Positions 53,452 through 64,000 of a stretch of DNA of 64,000 nt are shown in pieces (position 1 is the stretch's first letter; each line of letters begins with the position of its first letter). Both the position numbers and the translations under genes were made by a program. The notes beneath the pieces are model-generated. The model saw only the letters and a program-made list of their open reading frames with translations, was not told the DNA's origin and searched no databases. The DNA comes from Gammaproteobacteria bacterium (GTDB taxonomy: Bacteria; Pseudomonadota; Gammaproteobacteria; Steroidobacterales; Woeseiaceae): the NCBI GenBank assembly GCA_029884455.1, contig JAOUHU010000011.1, positions 1 through 64,000 of the forward strand. Direction: 5' to 3'.

Positions 53452-54888
53452 TCAGTCCGCCGCCTTGACCCTGAGAATTTTCATCGCATTGGTGTTCCCG
53501 GAGACGCCCTCAAGATCGCCCTTGGTGAAAATAACCAGGTCATCAACCTCGACCAATTTGCGGCTCAACAGGGTCTTGAAGATATTCTGGTACAACTCCT
53601 GTCGCGCGATTTCCGTAATTGCGAAAGGAACCGGGTAAACACCGCGATACAAGGCAACACGGCGGCTGGTCGCCGCGGAGGGGGTGAAGGCGTAAATCGG
53701 AATGTCGGATCGAATGCGTGACATCCAGCGCGCTGTCGAGCCTGATTCAGTCAACGCTATGATCGCCTTTACGTTCAGGTGATTGGCCGTGTACATCACC
53801 GCCATCGCAATTGCCTCATCGACAAATTCGAAGTAGTCACCCATGCGATGCCGGGTCGCGCCTTCAGGCAACGGGTACTTCTCAGCGCCAGTGCAGACTT
53901 CGCTCATGGCACGCACGGCGTGCACCGGAAACTTGCCGACCGCCGTTTCTCCGGACAACATCACCGCGTCGGTGCCATCCATGACTGCATTGGCCACGTC
54001 GGAGACTTCTGCGCGGGTTGGAATAGGGCTCTGAATCATCGACTCCATCATCTGTGTCGCCGTAATGACGATCTTGCTGCCCTTGCGCGTCTTGCGGATG
54101 AGTTTCTTTTGGATCCCTGTGAGCTCGGCATAACCCATCTCTACACCGAGATCGCCACGTGCCACCATGACGACGTCCGCAGCCTCGATGATTGAATCGA
54201 TATTCTCAACCGCCTCGGCGCGTTCGACCTTGGCTACGATAAGGCCCTTGCCACCTGCCGCCCGGAAAAGGCGACGCGCTTCATCGATGTCGTCGCCGTT
54301 GCGCACGAAGGATACGGCGAGAAAATCCATCTCCAACGCTGCCGCGAGTTTGATGTTGTCACGATCGATGTCGGTCAGCGCAGCAGCCGACAAGCCGCCG
54401 CCTTTCTTGTTGATGCCCTTGTGATCCGAGAGGATGCCTCCGGTTATCACTTTTGTGTGTATGCGGGTCTTTTCAATGCGTTCGACAGCCAGCTCGATCA
54501 GGCCGTCGTTCAGCAGCAGTACATCGCCGGCAACCACATCTTCATGCAGCGTATCGAGTGCCACACCGACACCCTTTGCCGTGCCATCTTCTGCTCCCAA
54601 CTCAGAATCGAGAAAGAAATCATCGCCATCGTTGAGTATTGCGCTATGGTCACGGAAACGCCGGATGCGGATTTTTGGGCCCTGCAGGTCCCCCATAAGA
54701 CCGACATCACGGCCACATTCGAGCGCCGTCTCGCGCAGCAAGCTGGCTCGACGCCGGTGTTCGTTCGCTTCGCCGTGTGAAAAATTGATACGCGCCACGT
54801 CAAGGCCGGCCTTGATCATCTTGCGCAATACTTCCTGGTTGTCTGTCGCTGGCCCCAGCGTCGCAACTATTTTTGTTCGTCTTTGCAT
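53452..54888 (-). CDS. pyk: Pyruvate kinase
   Basis: MQRRTKIVATLGPATDNQEVLRKMIKAGLDVARINFSHG; VMVARGDLGVEMG. Confidence 0.97.
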   Translation of the reverse strand: MQRRTKIVATLGPATDNQEVLRKMIKAGLDVARINFSHGEANEHRRRASLLRETALECGRDVGLMGDLQGPKIRIRRFRDHSAILNDGDDFFLDSELGAEDGTAKGVGVALDTLHEDVVAGDVLLLNDGLIELAVERIEKTRIHTKVITGGILSDHKGINKKGGGLSAAALTDIDRDNIKLAAALEMDFLAVSFVRNGDDIDEARRLFRAAGGKGLIVAKVERAEAVENIDSIIEAADVVMVARGDLGVEMGYAELTGIQKKLIRKTRKGSKIVITATQMMESMIQSPIPTRAEVSDVANAVMDGTDAVMLSGETAVGKFPVHAVRAMSEVCTGAEKYPLPEGATRHRMGDYFEFVDEAIAMAVMYTANHLNVKAIIALTESGSTARWMSRIRSDIPIYAFTPSAATSRRVALYRGVYPVPFAITEIARQELYQNIFKTLLSRKLVEVDDLVIFTKGDLEGVSGNTNAMKILRVKAAD

Positions 54889-55012
54889 GGCGGCGATTAT
54901 TGCACAAGCCGGCACAGAGCACCGCTGCAAAAAAGACCTTGCCCTGACTTTGGCTTGTCACAAAAAAGCAGTATTCTCACCCACCACCTCCCCGAGCCTG
55001 GAGCACGGAACT

Positions 55013-56371
55013 TTGCAACGCCGTCGATTCTTGCAAAGCCTCGCGGTCGCCGCGGTTGCACCGTCGGTTCCGGCCGCGATTCGCGCCGCGGAATCTCGCT
55101 TTGCTGCGCTGCGCCCGGACCCGGACCGCATCATAGACCTGCCGGCGGGGTTCAGTTACCGGATTCTTTCGCGAGCCGGCGAACGGATGGATGATGGACT
55201 GCAAGTCCCGAATGCGCATGACGGTATGGCCGCTTTCGCGGCGGACAATGGCCGGATAATCCTGGTCTGCAATCACGAGCTGGCAATTGACGAACTTCAG
55301 CTCAGTGCTTATGGCCCCGACGTTGGCGCCATACCCGACTTCGTCTGGTCGAAAATGTACGACGCCGGCCAGCGCAAGACGCCCTCGGCCGGCGGTACAA
55401 CCACCACGATCTATGACCCGGCGAGTGGCAGGGTCGAGCGCCGGTTTTTAAGCCTGGCAGGCACCGAAATCAACTGCGCGGGCGGGCCGACGCCCTGGGG
55501 CAGCTGGCTCAGCTGCGAAGAAAGTTTCTCAAACCCTGGCAGTTTCCTTGGCCGGCACCGCGAGCAGCCGCATGGCTATGTGTTTGAAGTGCCTGCACAG
55601 GCAGCCGGGCTGGTCGAGCCGCAGCCGATCAAGGCGATGGGAAAATTCATGCATGAGGCGGCAGCGGTGCATGCGGCGAGTGGCATCGTTTACCTGACCG
55701 AAGACCGGCATAACAGCCTGTTCTACCGATATATACCGAACCAGCGCGGACAGCTGCTTGCCGGTGGCCGCCTGCAGGCGCTGGCGATTGTTGGCAATCC
55801 TTCCTTTACGACTGACAACTGGTCGCAATTACCCGACCTGCGAGTCGGCGAGTCACTGCCAACACGTTGGCTGGACCTTGATCAGGTCGACCGTGATACG
55901 GATGACCTGCGTGAAGACGGCGCGGACCTGGGAGCGGCGAGATTCGCGCGCGGCGAGGGCCTTTGGGCGACCGGCGACTGCCTCGCCTTTACCTGCACCA
56001 TCGGCGGGCGAGCGCGCCTCGGCCAGGTTTTTAGCTATATGCCCAGCGCACACGAGGGCACCCCACAGGAAAACGACAGCCCGGGTCAACTCACACTCAT
56101 CGCCGAAGCCAACGAGAACTCGCTGCTGCAAAATGCCGATAACATAACGCTCGCACCGTGGGGCGACCTGCTGGTCTGTGAAGATACCGGCGCGCACTGT
56201 GGTATCGTCGGCATCGGTCCGGACGGCACACAATACACGATAGCTGACAATGCGTATTCGAACTCGGAACTGGCGGGCGCGTGCTTTTCGCCGGCAGGCG
56301 ACATCCTGTTCGTAAACATACAGTATCCCGGGATGACGCTGGCGATTACCGGCCCGTGGCCCTCCGCGTAA
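55013..56371 (+). CDS. PhoX/DUF839 family phosphatase-like protein, TAT exported
   Basis: [16 protein letters not shown] twin-arginine leader; [44 protein letters not shown]; start likely TTG 55013 after GGAG. Confidence 0.88.
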   Translation: MQRRRFLQSLAVAAVAPSVPAAIRAAESRFAALRPDPDRIIDLPAGFSYRILSRAGERMDDGLQVPNAHDGMAAFAADNGRIILVCNHELAIDELQLSAYGPDVGAIPDFVWSKMYDAGQRKTPSAGGTTTTIYDPASGRVERRFLSLAGTEINCAGGPTPWGSWLSCEESFSNPGSFLGRHREQPHGYVFEVPAQAAGLVEPQPIKAMGKFMHEAAAVHAASGIVYLTEDRHNSLFYRYIPNQRGQLLAGGRLQALAIVGNPSFTTDNWSQLPDLRVGESLPTRWLDLDQVDRDTDDLREDGADLGAARFARGEGLWATGDCLAFTCTIGGRARLGQVFSYMPSAHEGTPQENDSPGQLTLIAEANENSLLQNADNITLAPWGDLLVCEDTGAHCGIVGIGPDGTQYTIADNAYSNSELAGACFSPAGDILFVNIQYPGMTLAITGPWPSA

Positions 56372-57524
56372 GAATTTCGACCGCAGGCAAGGTCTTGCCT
56401 TCGACAAACTCGAGAAACGCCCCGCCGCCGGTGGAAATGTAGGAGATACCGGCCGCAACACCGTACTTGTCGATGGCCGCGAGCGTGTCGCCGCCCCCGG
56501 CGATCGAAAACGCCGGACTTGCGGCAATTGCCTCCGCCAGCACGCGCGTGCCGTGACCGAATGCGTCGAATTCAAACACACCGACCGGGCCGTTCCAGAT
56601 GATCGTGCCGGCGCCGGCCAGGATGTCGGCAAACTTTTGCGCTGTCGCAGGGCCAATATCGAGGATCATTTCGTTATCCTCTACCCTGTCAACTGCTTTA
56701 ACTGTCGCTGCGGCGGTTGCCGAAAACTCTGTCGCAACCACAACATCCGTTGGCAACGGAATTTCAGCACCATCGGTCTCGTTCGCGGCCAGCGTTTGGG
56801 CCGTTTCCAGCATGTCGGCTTCGTGCAGCGATTTGCCGACGTTCCGCCCGGCAGCGGCGATGAACGTGTTCGCGATGCCACCACCAACGATTAGCGTGTC
56901 GACAATTTTTGCCAGTGCATCAAGCACCGACAATTTGGTCGAGACTTTGGAGCCGCCCACAATGGCTACCATCGGCCGCGCCGGATTGCCCAGTGCCTTC
57001 TCGAGCGCGTCAAGTTCCGCGCTGAGCAGCGGACCCGAGCAGGCAACAGGTGCGTACTCGGCTACACCATAGGTGCTGGACTGCGCACGATGCGCGGTAC
57101 CAAAAGCGTCCATGACAAACACGTCACACAGCGCCGCCATCTTTTTTGCCAGCCCTGGATCGTTGGCGTTTTCACCGGCCAGGAAACGGACGTTCTCCAG
57201 CAGCACGACCTCCCCGGGTTGAATATCCACGCCGTCAATCCAACCGGCCCGCAGCGGTACATCGCGTTTGAGCAATCCAGCCAGGCATCGAGCAACCGGC
57301 GCCAGTGAATACTTTTCCTCAGGCTTGCCTTCGGTTGGTCGGCCCAGGTGCGACATCAGCATGACCGCGGCGCCTGCCTCGAGGGCAGCCTGAATCGTTG
57401 GCAATGCCGCACGAATCCTTGCATCACTGCTGACTTCGCCGTTGGCAATAGGCACGTTCAGATCTTCACGGATCAATACGCGCTTGCCGGCCAGATCCAG
57501 GTCCAGCATGTTGATGACAGCCAT
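56346..57524 (-). CDS. pgk: Phosphoglycerate kinase
   Basis: [43 protein letters not shown]. Confidence 0.97.
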   Translation of the reverse strand: MAVINMLDLDLAGKRVLIREDLNVPIANGEVSSDARIRAALPTIQAALEAGAAVMLMSHLGRPTEGKPEEKYSLAPVARCLAGLLKRDVPLRAGWIDGVDIQPGEVVLLENVRFLAGENANDPGLAKKMAALCDVFVMDAFGTAHRAQSSTYGVAEYAPVACSGPLLSAELDALEKALGNPARPMVAIVGGSKVSTKLSVLDALAKIVDTLIVGGGIANTFIAAAGRNVGKSLHEADMLETAQTLAANETDGAEIPLPTDVVVATEFSATAAATVKAVDRVEDNEMILDIGPATAQKFADILAGAGTIIWNGPVGVFEFDAFGHGTRVLAEAIAASPAFSIAGGGDTLAAIDKYGVAAGISYISTGGGAFLEFVEGKTLPAVEILTRRATGR

Positions 57525-57541
57525 GGTGCCTATTTCCGGTG

Positions 57542-58552
57542 TCAGGCGTTATAGAACGCGACGGCTGTATCCAGCATGCGGTTGGAGAATCCCCATTCAT
57601 TGTCATACCACGCGCAAACCTTGACCAGGGTACCCTGCATAACTTTGGTCAGCGTGGCGTCGTAGGTTGACGATGCCGGATCATGATTGAAGTCGATCGA
57701 GACCAGTGGCTCGTCGTTGTAAGCAAGGATGCCCTTGAGCGACCCCTCGCTCGCTTTCTTCATCACCGCATTGATTTCCGCGATGCTGGTCTCGCGCGAT
57801 GCGACGAATGTCAGATCGACTGCGGAAACGTTGATCGTCGGAATACGCATCGAAAACCCGTCCAGCCTGCCGTTCAATTCCGGCAACACGAGACCAACAG
57901 CTGCGGCAGCACCGGTCTTGGTCGGGATCTGAGACATCGTTGCTGAGCGTGCACGGCGCAGGTCCTTGTGGAAAACATCGGTCAGCACCTGGTCGTTGGT
58001 ATAAGCATGAATCGTGGTCATGATGCCATGCACGACGCCGATTTCATCGTGCAAGGGTTTCACCAGTGGCGCAAGGCAGTTGGTAGTGCAGGACGCATTC
58101 GAAATAATCGTGTCAGTTGACTTGAGAACCTTGTGGTTGACGCCGTAGACGATGGTCGCATCGACCCCTTCACCGCCTGGGGCCGAAATGATGACTTTTT
58201 TCGCGCCGGCCTCGAGATGCTTGCCCGCTGTGGCGCGCGTGGTAAAGAACCCGGTCGACTCAAACACCATCTCGACGCCCAGCTCTTTCCAGGGCAGCTT
58301 CGCAGGGTCGCGCTCGGCAAGCACGCGAATGCGATCGCCATTGATCACCATGTAATCGCCATCGACCTCTACGGTGCCCGGGAAGCGACCGTGCGCCGTG
58401 TCGCGTCGTGTCAGGTGTGCGTTGGTGTTGGCATCACCGAGGTCATTCACGGCGACAATTTCGATCTCTGAATTCTTGCCACTCTCGTACAATGCGCGCA
58501 GCATGTTTCGGCCAATGCGACCGTAGCCGTTAATTCCAACCTTGATGGTCAT
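57542..58552 (-). CDS. gap: Glyceraldehyde-3-phosphate dehydrogenase, type I
   Basis: [32 protein letters not shown]. Confidence 0.97.
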   Translation of the reverse strand: MTIKVGINGYGRIGRNMLRALYESGKNSEIEIVAVNDLGDANTNAHLTRRDTAHGRFPGTVEVDGDYMVINGDRIRVLAERDPAKLPWKELGVEMVFESTGFFTTRATAGKHLEAGAKKVIISAPGGEGVDATIVYGVNHKVLKSTDTIISNASCTTNCLAPLVKPLHDEIGVVHGIMTTIHAYTNDQVLTDVFHKDLRRARSATMSQIPTKTGAAAAVGLVLPELNGRLDGFSMRIPTINVSAVDLTFVASRETSIAEINAVMKKASEGSLKGILAYNDEPLVSIDFNHDPASSTYDATLTKVMQGTLVKVCAWYDNEWGFSNRMLDTAVAFYNA

Positions 58553-58579
58553 TCCCGTCTCCTGAATCAGATAATTTTT

Positions 58580-60601
58580 TTAGATAATTGCACGCGCGAC
58601 GTTGACAACATTGTCGGTCGTAAAGCCGAAGTGCCGGAACAGCTCGCCGGCCGGACCGCACTCGCCAAAACAATCCATACCAATGATGCGACCGGCAGGG
58701 CCCGAATAACGCCACCAGCCTGCTGTCACGCCGGCCTCAATCACCACGCGCGCGGTAACCGCCGCCGGCAGTACCTGCTCACGATAGGCGTCATCCTGCG
58801 CATCAAACAGGTCGGTGCATGGCAATGAAACCACCCGCACTGCAACGCCGTCGCTCGCCAGTATCGACGCCGCGTCAATGGCCAGCTCAACCTCCGACCC
58901 GGTCGCAATCAAAATCAGATCGGGTTGGCCCGCCGAATCCTTAAGAATGTAACCGCCGCGAGCAATTGCGCTTACCTGAGCAGCATCGCGAAACTGGTGC
59001 GGCAAACTCTGCCGTGTCAGTACCAGGCTGGTTGGGCCGTTACGACGCTCGATTGCGTCACGCCACGCGACCGCGGTCTCCACCGCGTCGCAAGGACGCC
59101 AGACACGCATATTCGGGATCAGACGCAATGACGCCGTATGTTCTACTGGCTGATGGGTCGGCCCGTCTTCACCCAGCCCGATCGAGTCGTGCGTGTAAAC
59201 AAAAATGTTTTGCAATTTCATGAGTGCCGCCATGCGCAGGGCATTTCGGGCATAGTCGGAAAAGGTCAGAAAAGTGCCACAGTACGGAATGACGGCGCCA
59301 TGCAGCGCCATGCCATTGCAAATGGCCGACATGGCAAATTCGCGCACGCCGAAATACACATAGTTACCACCCGCGTCATCAGCAGTGATCACTTTCGAGC
59401 CGGCGTGTTTGGTCAGGTTTGACCCGGTCAGGTCGGCGGAACCGCCTGCAAGTTCAGGCAATTTCGGCGCGAACGCGTTCAGTGCCAACAATGATGCCTG
59501 GCGCGTCGCGAGGGTCTTGCCGGCCGCATCGATGTCCGAAATCGCCCGGGCAGCGAAGGCATCCCAATCCGCGGGCAACTTCCGGTTCTGGCGACGCGAC
59601 AACTCGGCTGCCAGCTCCGGGTGCGCCGCCGTATACGCGGCAAACAGTTTTTGCCAGGCCTGTTCCTGCTGAGCGCCCCTTTGCCGGCCATTCCAGGCAC
59701 TCGCAATCTCAACGGGAACTTCAAACGGGGCGGCGGTCCAGCCGAGTTCGACGCGTGCCGCAGCGATCTCGTCGGCGCCCAGGGGTGAGCCATGCGCCGC
59801 TGCAGTGCCTTTCTTGGTGGGCGCACCAAAACCGATCGTGGTCTTGCAGCAAATCAATGTCGGCCGATCGTCGGCCGCAATTGCTTTGTCGAAGGCCGCT
59901 GCGATCGCCTTGCTATCGTGACCGTCCACGGCGGCGATGACACGCCAGCCATAGGCTTCGAAGCGCATTACGGTGTCATCCGTGAACCAGCCACCGACCT
60001 TGCCGTCGATAGAAATGCTGTTGTCGTCGTAAATCGCGATCAGCTTGCCAAGCTTCAGCGTCCCAGCCAACGAACAGGCCTCATGCGAGATGCCTTCCAT
60101 CAGACAGCCGTCGCCGAGAAAAACCCAGGTTCGGTGGTCAACCACGGCGAAGCCGGGTCGATTGAACTCCGCAGCCAGCATTTTTTCAGCCAGCGCCATA
60201 CCAACCGCATTCGCGAGCCCCTGGCCGAGCGGTCCGGTAGTAGTTTCGATGGACAGGTCGGGGTCGCGCTCTGGATGACCTGCGGTTCGCTGCCCGAGCT
60301 GGCGGAAATTGCGAATTTCATCCATCGACAAATCGTAGCCGGCCAGGTGCAACAGGGAGTACAGCAGCATTGAGCCGTGGCCGTTGGATAACACGAATCG
60401 ATCGCGATTCTGCCAGCGCGCATTGCCTGGATTGTGCTTCAGGTAATCATTCCAGAGCACTTCGGCAATGTCAGCCATGCCCATCGGTGCGCCCGGATGG
60501 CCCGAATTCGCGGCTTGCACCGCGTCCATGGATAGCGCACGAATAGCATTTGCGAGCTCACGCCGTGCGGGCCGCACGACATGCTTTTTTTGTTTTGACA
60601 T
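58580..60601 (-). CDS. tkt: Transketolase
   Basis: [46 protein letters not shown]. Confidence 0.97.
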   Translation of the reverse strand: MSKQKKHVVRPARRELANAIRALSMDAVQAANSGHPGAPMGMADIAEVLWNDYLKHNPGNARWQNRDRFVLSNGHGSMLLYSLLHLAGYDLSMDEIRNFRQLGQRTAGHPERDPDLSIETTTGPLGQGLANAVGMALAEKMLAAEFNRPGFAVVDHRTWVFLGDGCLMEGISHEACSLAGTLKLGKLIAIYDDNSISIDGKVGGWFTDDTVMRFEAYGWRVIAAVDGHDSKAIAAAFDKAIAADDRPTLICCKTTIGFGAPTKKGTAAAHGSPLGADEIAAARVELGWTAAPFEVPVEIASAWNGRQRGAQQEQAWQKLFAAYTAAHPELAAELSRRQNRKLPADWDAFAARAISDIDAAGKTLATRQASLLALNAFAPKLPELAGGSADLTGSNLTKHAGSKVITADDAGGNYVYFGVREFAMSAICNGMALHGAVIPYCGTFLTFSDYARNALRMAALMKLQNIFVYTHDSIGLGEDGPTHQPVEHTASLRLIPNMRVWRPCDAVETAVAWRDAIERRNGPTSLVLTRQSLPHQFRDAAQVSAIARGGYILKDSAGQPDLILIATGSEVELAIDAASILASDGVAVRVVSLPCTDLFDAQDDAYREQVLPAAVTARVVIEAGVTAGWWRYSGPAGRIIGMDCFGECGPAGELFRHFGFTTDNVVNVARAII

Positions 60602-60784
60602 CAGGGTCTTTTGTTAGTCTGGCACGGGGGCCTTATGGTGAATCGAAGGCTTGTCGCTTTCGCGATGCCGCGCATTTTCGCTGTTTAGGCGCGAAGTCGC
60701 AAGCTGCAGTCGCGCTACATGATGGTTTCGTCCGCAACGCATGGGCTACAATGCGATCCCCAATCGAATTGTTGAAGCGAAAAC

Positions 60785-61945
60785 ATGAGAGATACATTTC
60801 TGTTTACCTCGGAGTCCGTGTCCGAAGGACACCCTGACAAGATCTGCGACCAGGTCTCCGACGCCGTACTCGACGCGATCCTCGAGCAGGACGCGAGCGC
60901 AAGAGTTGCTTGTGAAACATTAGTCAAGACCGGCATGGTGGTGTTGGCCGGCGAAATCACCAGCAAAGCAAACGTCGACTTCGAAAAAATCGTGCGCGAG
61001 ACAGTCCTGGAGATTGGATATAACAGCTCGGAACTGGGTTTCGACGGCGCCAGCTGCGCCGTGCTCAACGTCATTGGCAAGCAGAGCCCCGACATCGCCC
61101 AGGGTGTCGACCGTGATACCGCCGAAAATCAGGGTGCGGGCGACCAGGGCCTGATGTTTGGCTACGCCACAAATGAAACCGACGTGCTGATGCCGGCGCC
61201 GATAACATTTTCTCATCGCCTGGTCCGCCGCCAGGCCGAGATGCGCAAGAACGGCACGTTGCCGTGGTTGCGGCCGGACGCCAAGAGTCAAGTGACCTTC
61301 AAATACAAAGACGGCAGACCGGCCGCGATCGACGCTGTCGTGTTGTCTTCGCAGCACAGCCCTGACGTCTCGATGGCCGATTTGCGCGAAGGTGTCATGG
61401 AGGAAATTATCAAGCCGGTGCTGCCGAAGGAATGGATCAGCGAGGCGACCAGGTTCCACATCAACCCGACCGGGCGATTCGAGATTGGCGGCCCGATGGG
61501 CGACTGCGGTCTTACCGGCCGAAAAATCATTGTCGACACCTATGGCGGCGCGGCGCGACATGGCGGCGGCGCTTTTTCCGGCAAAGACCCGTCGAAAGTC
61601 GACCGATCAGCTGCATATGCGGCTCGCTACGTGGCCAAGAACATTGTCGCGGCCGGACTCGCTGACCGCTGCGAAATCCAGGTCTCATACGCAATCGGGG
61701 TCGCCGAGCCTACCTCGATCAGTGTCGAAACTTTTGGTACCGGCACGGTGTCAGATGGCAGGCTGACAGCGCTGATTCGCGAGAATTTTGATCTCCGCCC
61801 TTACGGAATTCTGCGCATGCTCGACTTGCTACGACCGATTTACAGGCCGACAGCTGCCTACGGCCATTTTGGCCGGGACGATCTTGACCTGAGTTGGGAA
61901 CGAACCGACAAGGCCGATGCACTGGCCGGTGCAGCTGCAGCTTGA
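60785..61945 (+). CDS. metK: S-adenosylmethionine synthetase
   Basis: [52 protein letters not shown]. Confidence 0.98.
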   Translation: MRDTFLFTSESVSEGHPDKICDQVSDAVLDAILEQDASARVACETLVKTGMVVLAGEITSKANVDFEKIVRETVLEIGYNSSELGFDGASCAVLNVIGKQSPDIAQGVDRDTAENQGAGDQGLMFGYATNETDVLMPAPITFSHRLVRRQAEMRKNGTLPWLRPDAKSQVTFKYKDGRPAAIDAVVLSSQHSPDVSMADLREGVMEEIIKPVLPKEWISEATRFHINPTGRFEIGGPMGDCGLTGRKIIVDTYGGAARHGGGAFSGKDPSKVDRSAAYAARYVAKNIVAAGLADRCEIQVSYAIGVAEPTSISVETFGTGTVSDGRLTALIRENFDLRPYGILRMLDLLRPIYRPTAAYGHFGRDDLDLSWERTDKADALAGAAAA

Positions 61946-61970
61946 ACAAACATTACCCCAGGAGAAATCG

Positions 61971-63284
61971 ATGAGCAGCAAAGCTGTCGCCATCAAGAAA
62001 GTCGATTACAAAGTTGCGGACATTTCACTCGCCGAGTGGGGCCGCAAGGAAATCCAGATAGCCGAGACCGAGATGCCCGGCCTGATGGCATTGCGCAAGG
62101 AATTCGCCAAAAGCCAGCCGTTGGCTGGAGTGCGGCTAACCGGTTGCCTGCATATGACTATCCAGACCGCGGTGCTGATTGAAACCTTGCGTGCGCTGGG
62201 CGCCGATATCCGCTGGTCATCGTGCAATATTTTTTCAACCCAGGATCACGCGGCCGCTGCGATCGCAGCGAGTGGCGTACCGGTGTTTGCCTGGAAAGGC
62301 GAAACCGAGGACGAATACTGGTGGTGCGTGGAGCAGACCATCAAAGGGCCGGATGGCTGGACGCCGAACATGATCCTCGACGACGGTGGTGACCTCACCA
62401 TGGTCATGCACGACAAGTACCCGGAGCTGATGAAGCAGGTAAAAGGCCTGTCGGAGGAAACGACGACCGGTGTCAAGCGCCTGTACGACATGATGAAGGG
62501 CGGCACACTCGCCTGCCCGGCGTTCAACGTCAATGATTCCGTCACCAAGTCCAAGTTCGACAACCTGTACGGCTGCCGCGAGTCATTGGTTGACGGTATA
62601 AAGCGTGCAACCGACGTCATGATAGCCGGCAAAATTGCGATCGTCTGCGGCTATGGCGACGTCGGTAAGGGTTGCGCGCAATCGCTGCGCGGACTTGGCG
62701 CAACGGTTTGGGTCACGGAAATTGACCCGATCAATGCACTGCAGGCGGCAATGGAAGGTTATCGCGTAGTACGCCTCGATGATGTTTGCGAGGAGGCCGA
62801 CATCATAGTCACAGCAACTGGCAACTATCATGTGGTCACGGGCTCGCAGCTCGAACGCCTGAAGGACCAGGCGATCGTGTGCAATATCGGCCATTTCGAC
62901 AACGAAATTGATGTCGCGCACCTGCGGAAATTCACCTGGGAAAATATCAAACCGCAGGTCGATCATATTATTTTCCCCAGCGGCAAGCGCATCATACTGC
63001 TCGCCGAAGGCCGCCTTGTGAATCTTGGTTGCGCGACCGGTCATCCGAGTTTCGTCATGTCGAATTCGTTCACCAACCAGGTGCTGGCACAAATGGAGCT
63101 TTGGCAAAACAATGCCAATTACGAGAATCGTGTCTATGTGCTGCCAAAGCATCTCGATGAAAAAGTGGCACGACTGCACCTTGGCCGAATCGGCGCGAAG
63201 CTGACTGAACTGAGCGATGAGCAAGCCGATTACATCGGCGTGGATAAGAGCGGCCCATACAAGCCAGATCATTACAGGTACTGA
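61971..63284 (+). CDS. ahcY: Adenosylhomocysteinase
   Basis: [52 protein letters not shown]-terminal KPDHYRY; ATG 61971 preceded by AGGAG. Confidence 0.98.
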   Translation: MSSKAVAIKKVDYKVADISLAEWGRKEIQIAETEMPGLMALRKEFAKSQPLAGVRLTGCLHMTIQTAVLIETLRALGADIRWSSCNIFSTQDHAAAAIAASGVPVFAWKGETEDEYWWCVEQTIKGPDGWTPNMILDDGGDLTMVMHDKYPELMKQVKGLSEETTTGVKRLYDMMKGGTLACPAFNVNDSVTKSKFDNLYGCRESLVDGIKRATDVMIAGKIAIVCGYGDVGKGCAQSLRGLGATVWVTEIDPINALQAAMEGYRVVRLDDVCEEADIIVTATGNYHVVTGSQLERLKDQAIVCNIGHFDNEIDVAHLRKFTWENIKPQVDHIIFPSGKRIILLAEGRLVNLGCATGHPSFVMSNSFTNQVLAQMELWQNNANYENRVYVLPKHLDEKVARLHLGRIGAKLTELSDEQADYIGVDKSGPYKPDHYRY

Positions 63285-63286
63285 TA

Positions 63287-64000
63287 TTGCTTCGGGTCCT
63301 GCATCTGACAGACCCGCACCTGTTCGCAGATCCGAATGGCAGCCTGCGCGGCACGCAGACTTTTGCCTCGTTGTCGGCGGCGCTGGAGCATTATCGCGCC
63401 GCTGACTGGCGTGCGGACCTGGTCATGGTCACGGGCGACCTGATCCAGGACGACAGCAAACAGGCCTACGAGCATTTTCGCACCCTGCTCAGCAGCCTCG
63501 ATCTGCCGGTCTATTGTGTGCCCGGCAATCACGATGTGCGCACGATGATGCGCGCCGCGTTGCAAGATCCACCATTTCATTATTGTGCAACCGTAGAATG
63601 CCGCGACTGGCTGATTATCGGCATCGACAGCTGTGTCGCTGACAAGGCGGGCGGATCGGTCAACGAAACGGAACTGGCGCGGCTCGACAGCGCCATCGCC
63701 GGTTCGTCGGCGCGGCATGTCATGGTAGCTCTGCACCATCCGCCGCTCGCCGTTGGCAGCAAATGGCTGGACACGGTTGGGCTGGACAACGGCGATGAGT
63801 TGCTGGCAAGGCTGGCGCGTTCCGGCAAGGTGCGACTCGCAATCTTTGGGCATGTACACCAGAATTTCGAGGCTCAGCACGGCGACATCCGGATCCTCGG
63901 CACGCCATCGACCTGCAGCCAGTTTGCGGCGCAGAGCGACATCTTTGCGATAGACGATCACCCACCTGCCTACCGTCGCATCCAGCTATACGCAGATGGC
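63287..64000 (+). CDS. cpdA: 3',5'-cyclic-AMP phosphodiesterase CpdA-like metallophosphoesterase (3' truncated at window edge)
   Basis: Read from TTG 63287: LRVLHLTDPHLF, VTGDLIQDDS, VPGNHDVR, HHPP, FGHVHQ metallophosphoesterase motifs; missing from the ORF track because it is unterminated. Confidence 0.85.
   Translation, partial: MLRVLHLTDPHLFADPNGSLRGTQTFASLSAALEHYRAADWRADLVMVTGDLIQDDSKQAYEHFRTLLSSLDLPVYCVPGNHDVRTMMRAALQDPPFHYCATVECRDWLIIGIDSCVADKAGGSVNETELARLDSAIAGSSARHVMVALHHPPLAVGSKWLDTVGLDNGDELLARLARSGKVRLAIFGHVHQNFEAQHGDIRILGTPSTCSQFAAQSDIFAIDDHPPAYRRIQLYADG

Noticed and set aside
54434-55012. Long N-terminal extension of the PhoX ORF antisense to pyk
   Set aside because: The extension is the complement of pyruvate kinase; a TAT leader with GGAG RBS and TTG start at 55013 explains the real gene
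60617-60634. Sigma-54-like TGGCACGGGGGCC upstream of metK
   Set aside because: Good -24 half but the -12 GC element is absent at the right spacing (TT instead)
60602-60784. Possible SAM or SAH riboswitch upstream of metK-ahcY
   Set aside because: I could not match the SAH, SAM-I or SAM-II consensus by eye; the 25-nt metK-ahcY gap is also too short for one. Infernal would be decisive

Overview
The window is a contiguous stretch of core chromosome, most likely from a gammaproteobacterium (inferred from gene content and order). Contents in order: type IV pilus genes pilB (truncated at left edge)-pilC-pilD with coaE and zapD; mutT-secA-M23 peptidase; a DUF721/DciA-like gene; the complete division/cell-wall (dcw) cluster lpxC-ftsZ-ftsA-ftsQ-ddl-murB-murC-murG-ftsW-murD-mraY-murF-murE-ftsI-ftsL-rsmH-mraZ; RNase P RNA; rsmI, lpoA, yraN; sspB-sspA-petCBA; a DegS-like protease; murA-ibaG; yrbG-kdsD-kdsC-lptC-lptA-lptB-rpoN-hpf-ptsN-rapZ; a patatin-like protein; a PrxQ/Bcp peroxiredoxin; a VWA/MoxR-ATPase/penicillin-acylase/pyk block; a TAT-exported PhoX-like protein; pgk-gap-tkt; metK-ahcY; and a CpdA-like phosphodiesterase truncated at the right edge. 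I saw no mobile element, CRISPR array, tRNA or rRNA. The most interesting non-coding feature is a clear cyclic-di-GMP-I (GEMM) riboswitch on the minus strand (about 9501-9596) in the leader of an M23 peptidase gene lying directly upstream of secA. Other notable signals are a canonical promoter plus three 10-bp-spaced MraZ boxes in front of mraZ, RNase P RNA with an unusually long closing helix, near-continuous 4-nt start/stop overlaps through the dcw and lpt clusters, interlocked stop codons at most convergent gene pairs, and a PhoX gene interrupting a glycolytic block whose pyk is fused into a pyk-acylase-MoxR-VWA gene string. All assignments are from reading motifs and gene order; no searches were run.
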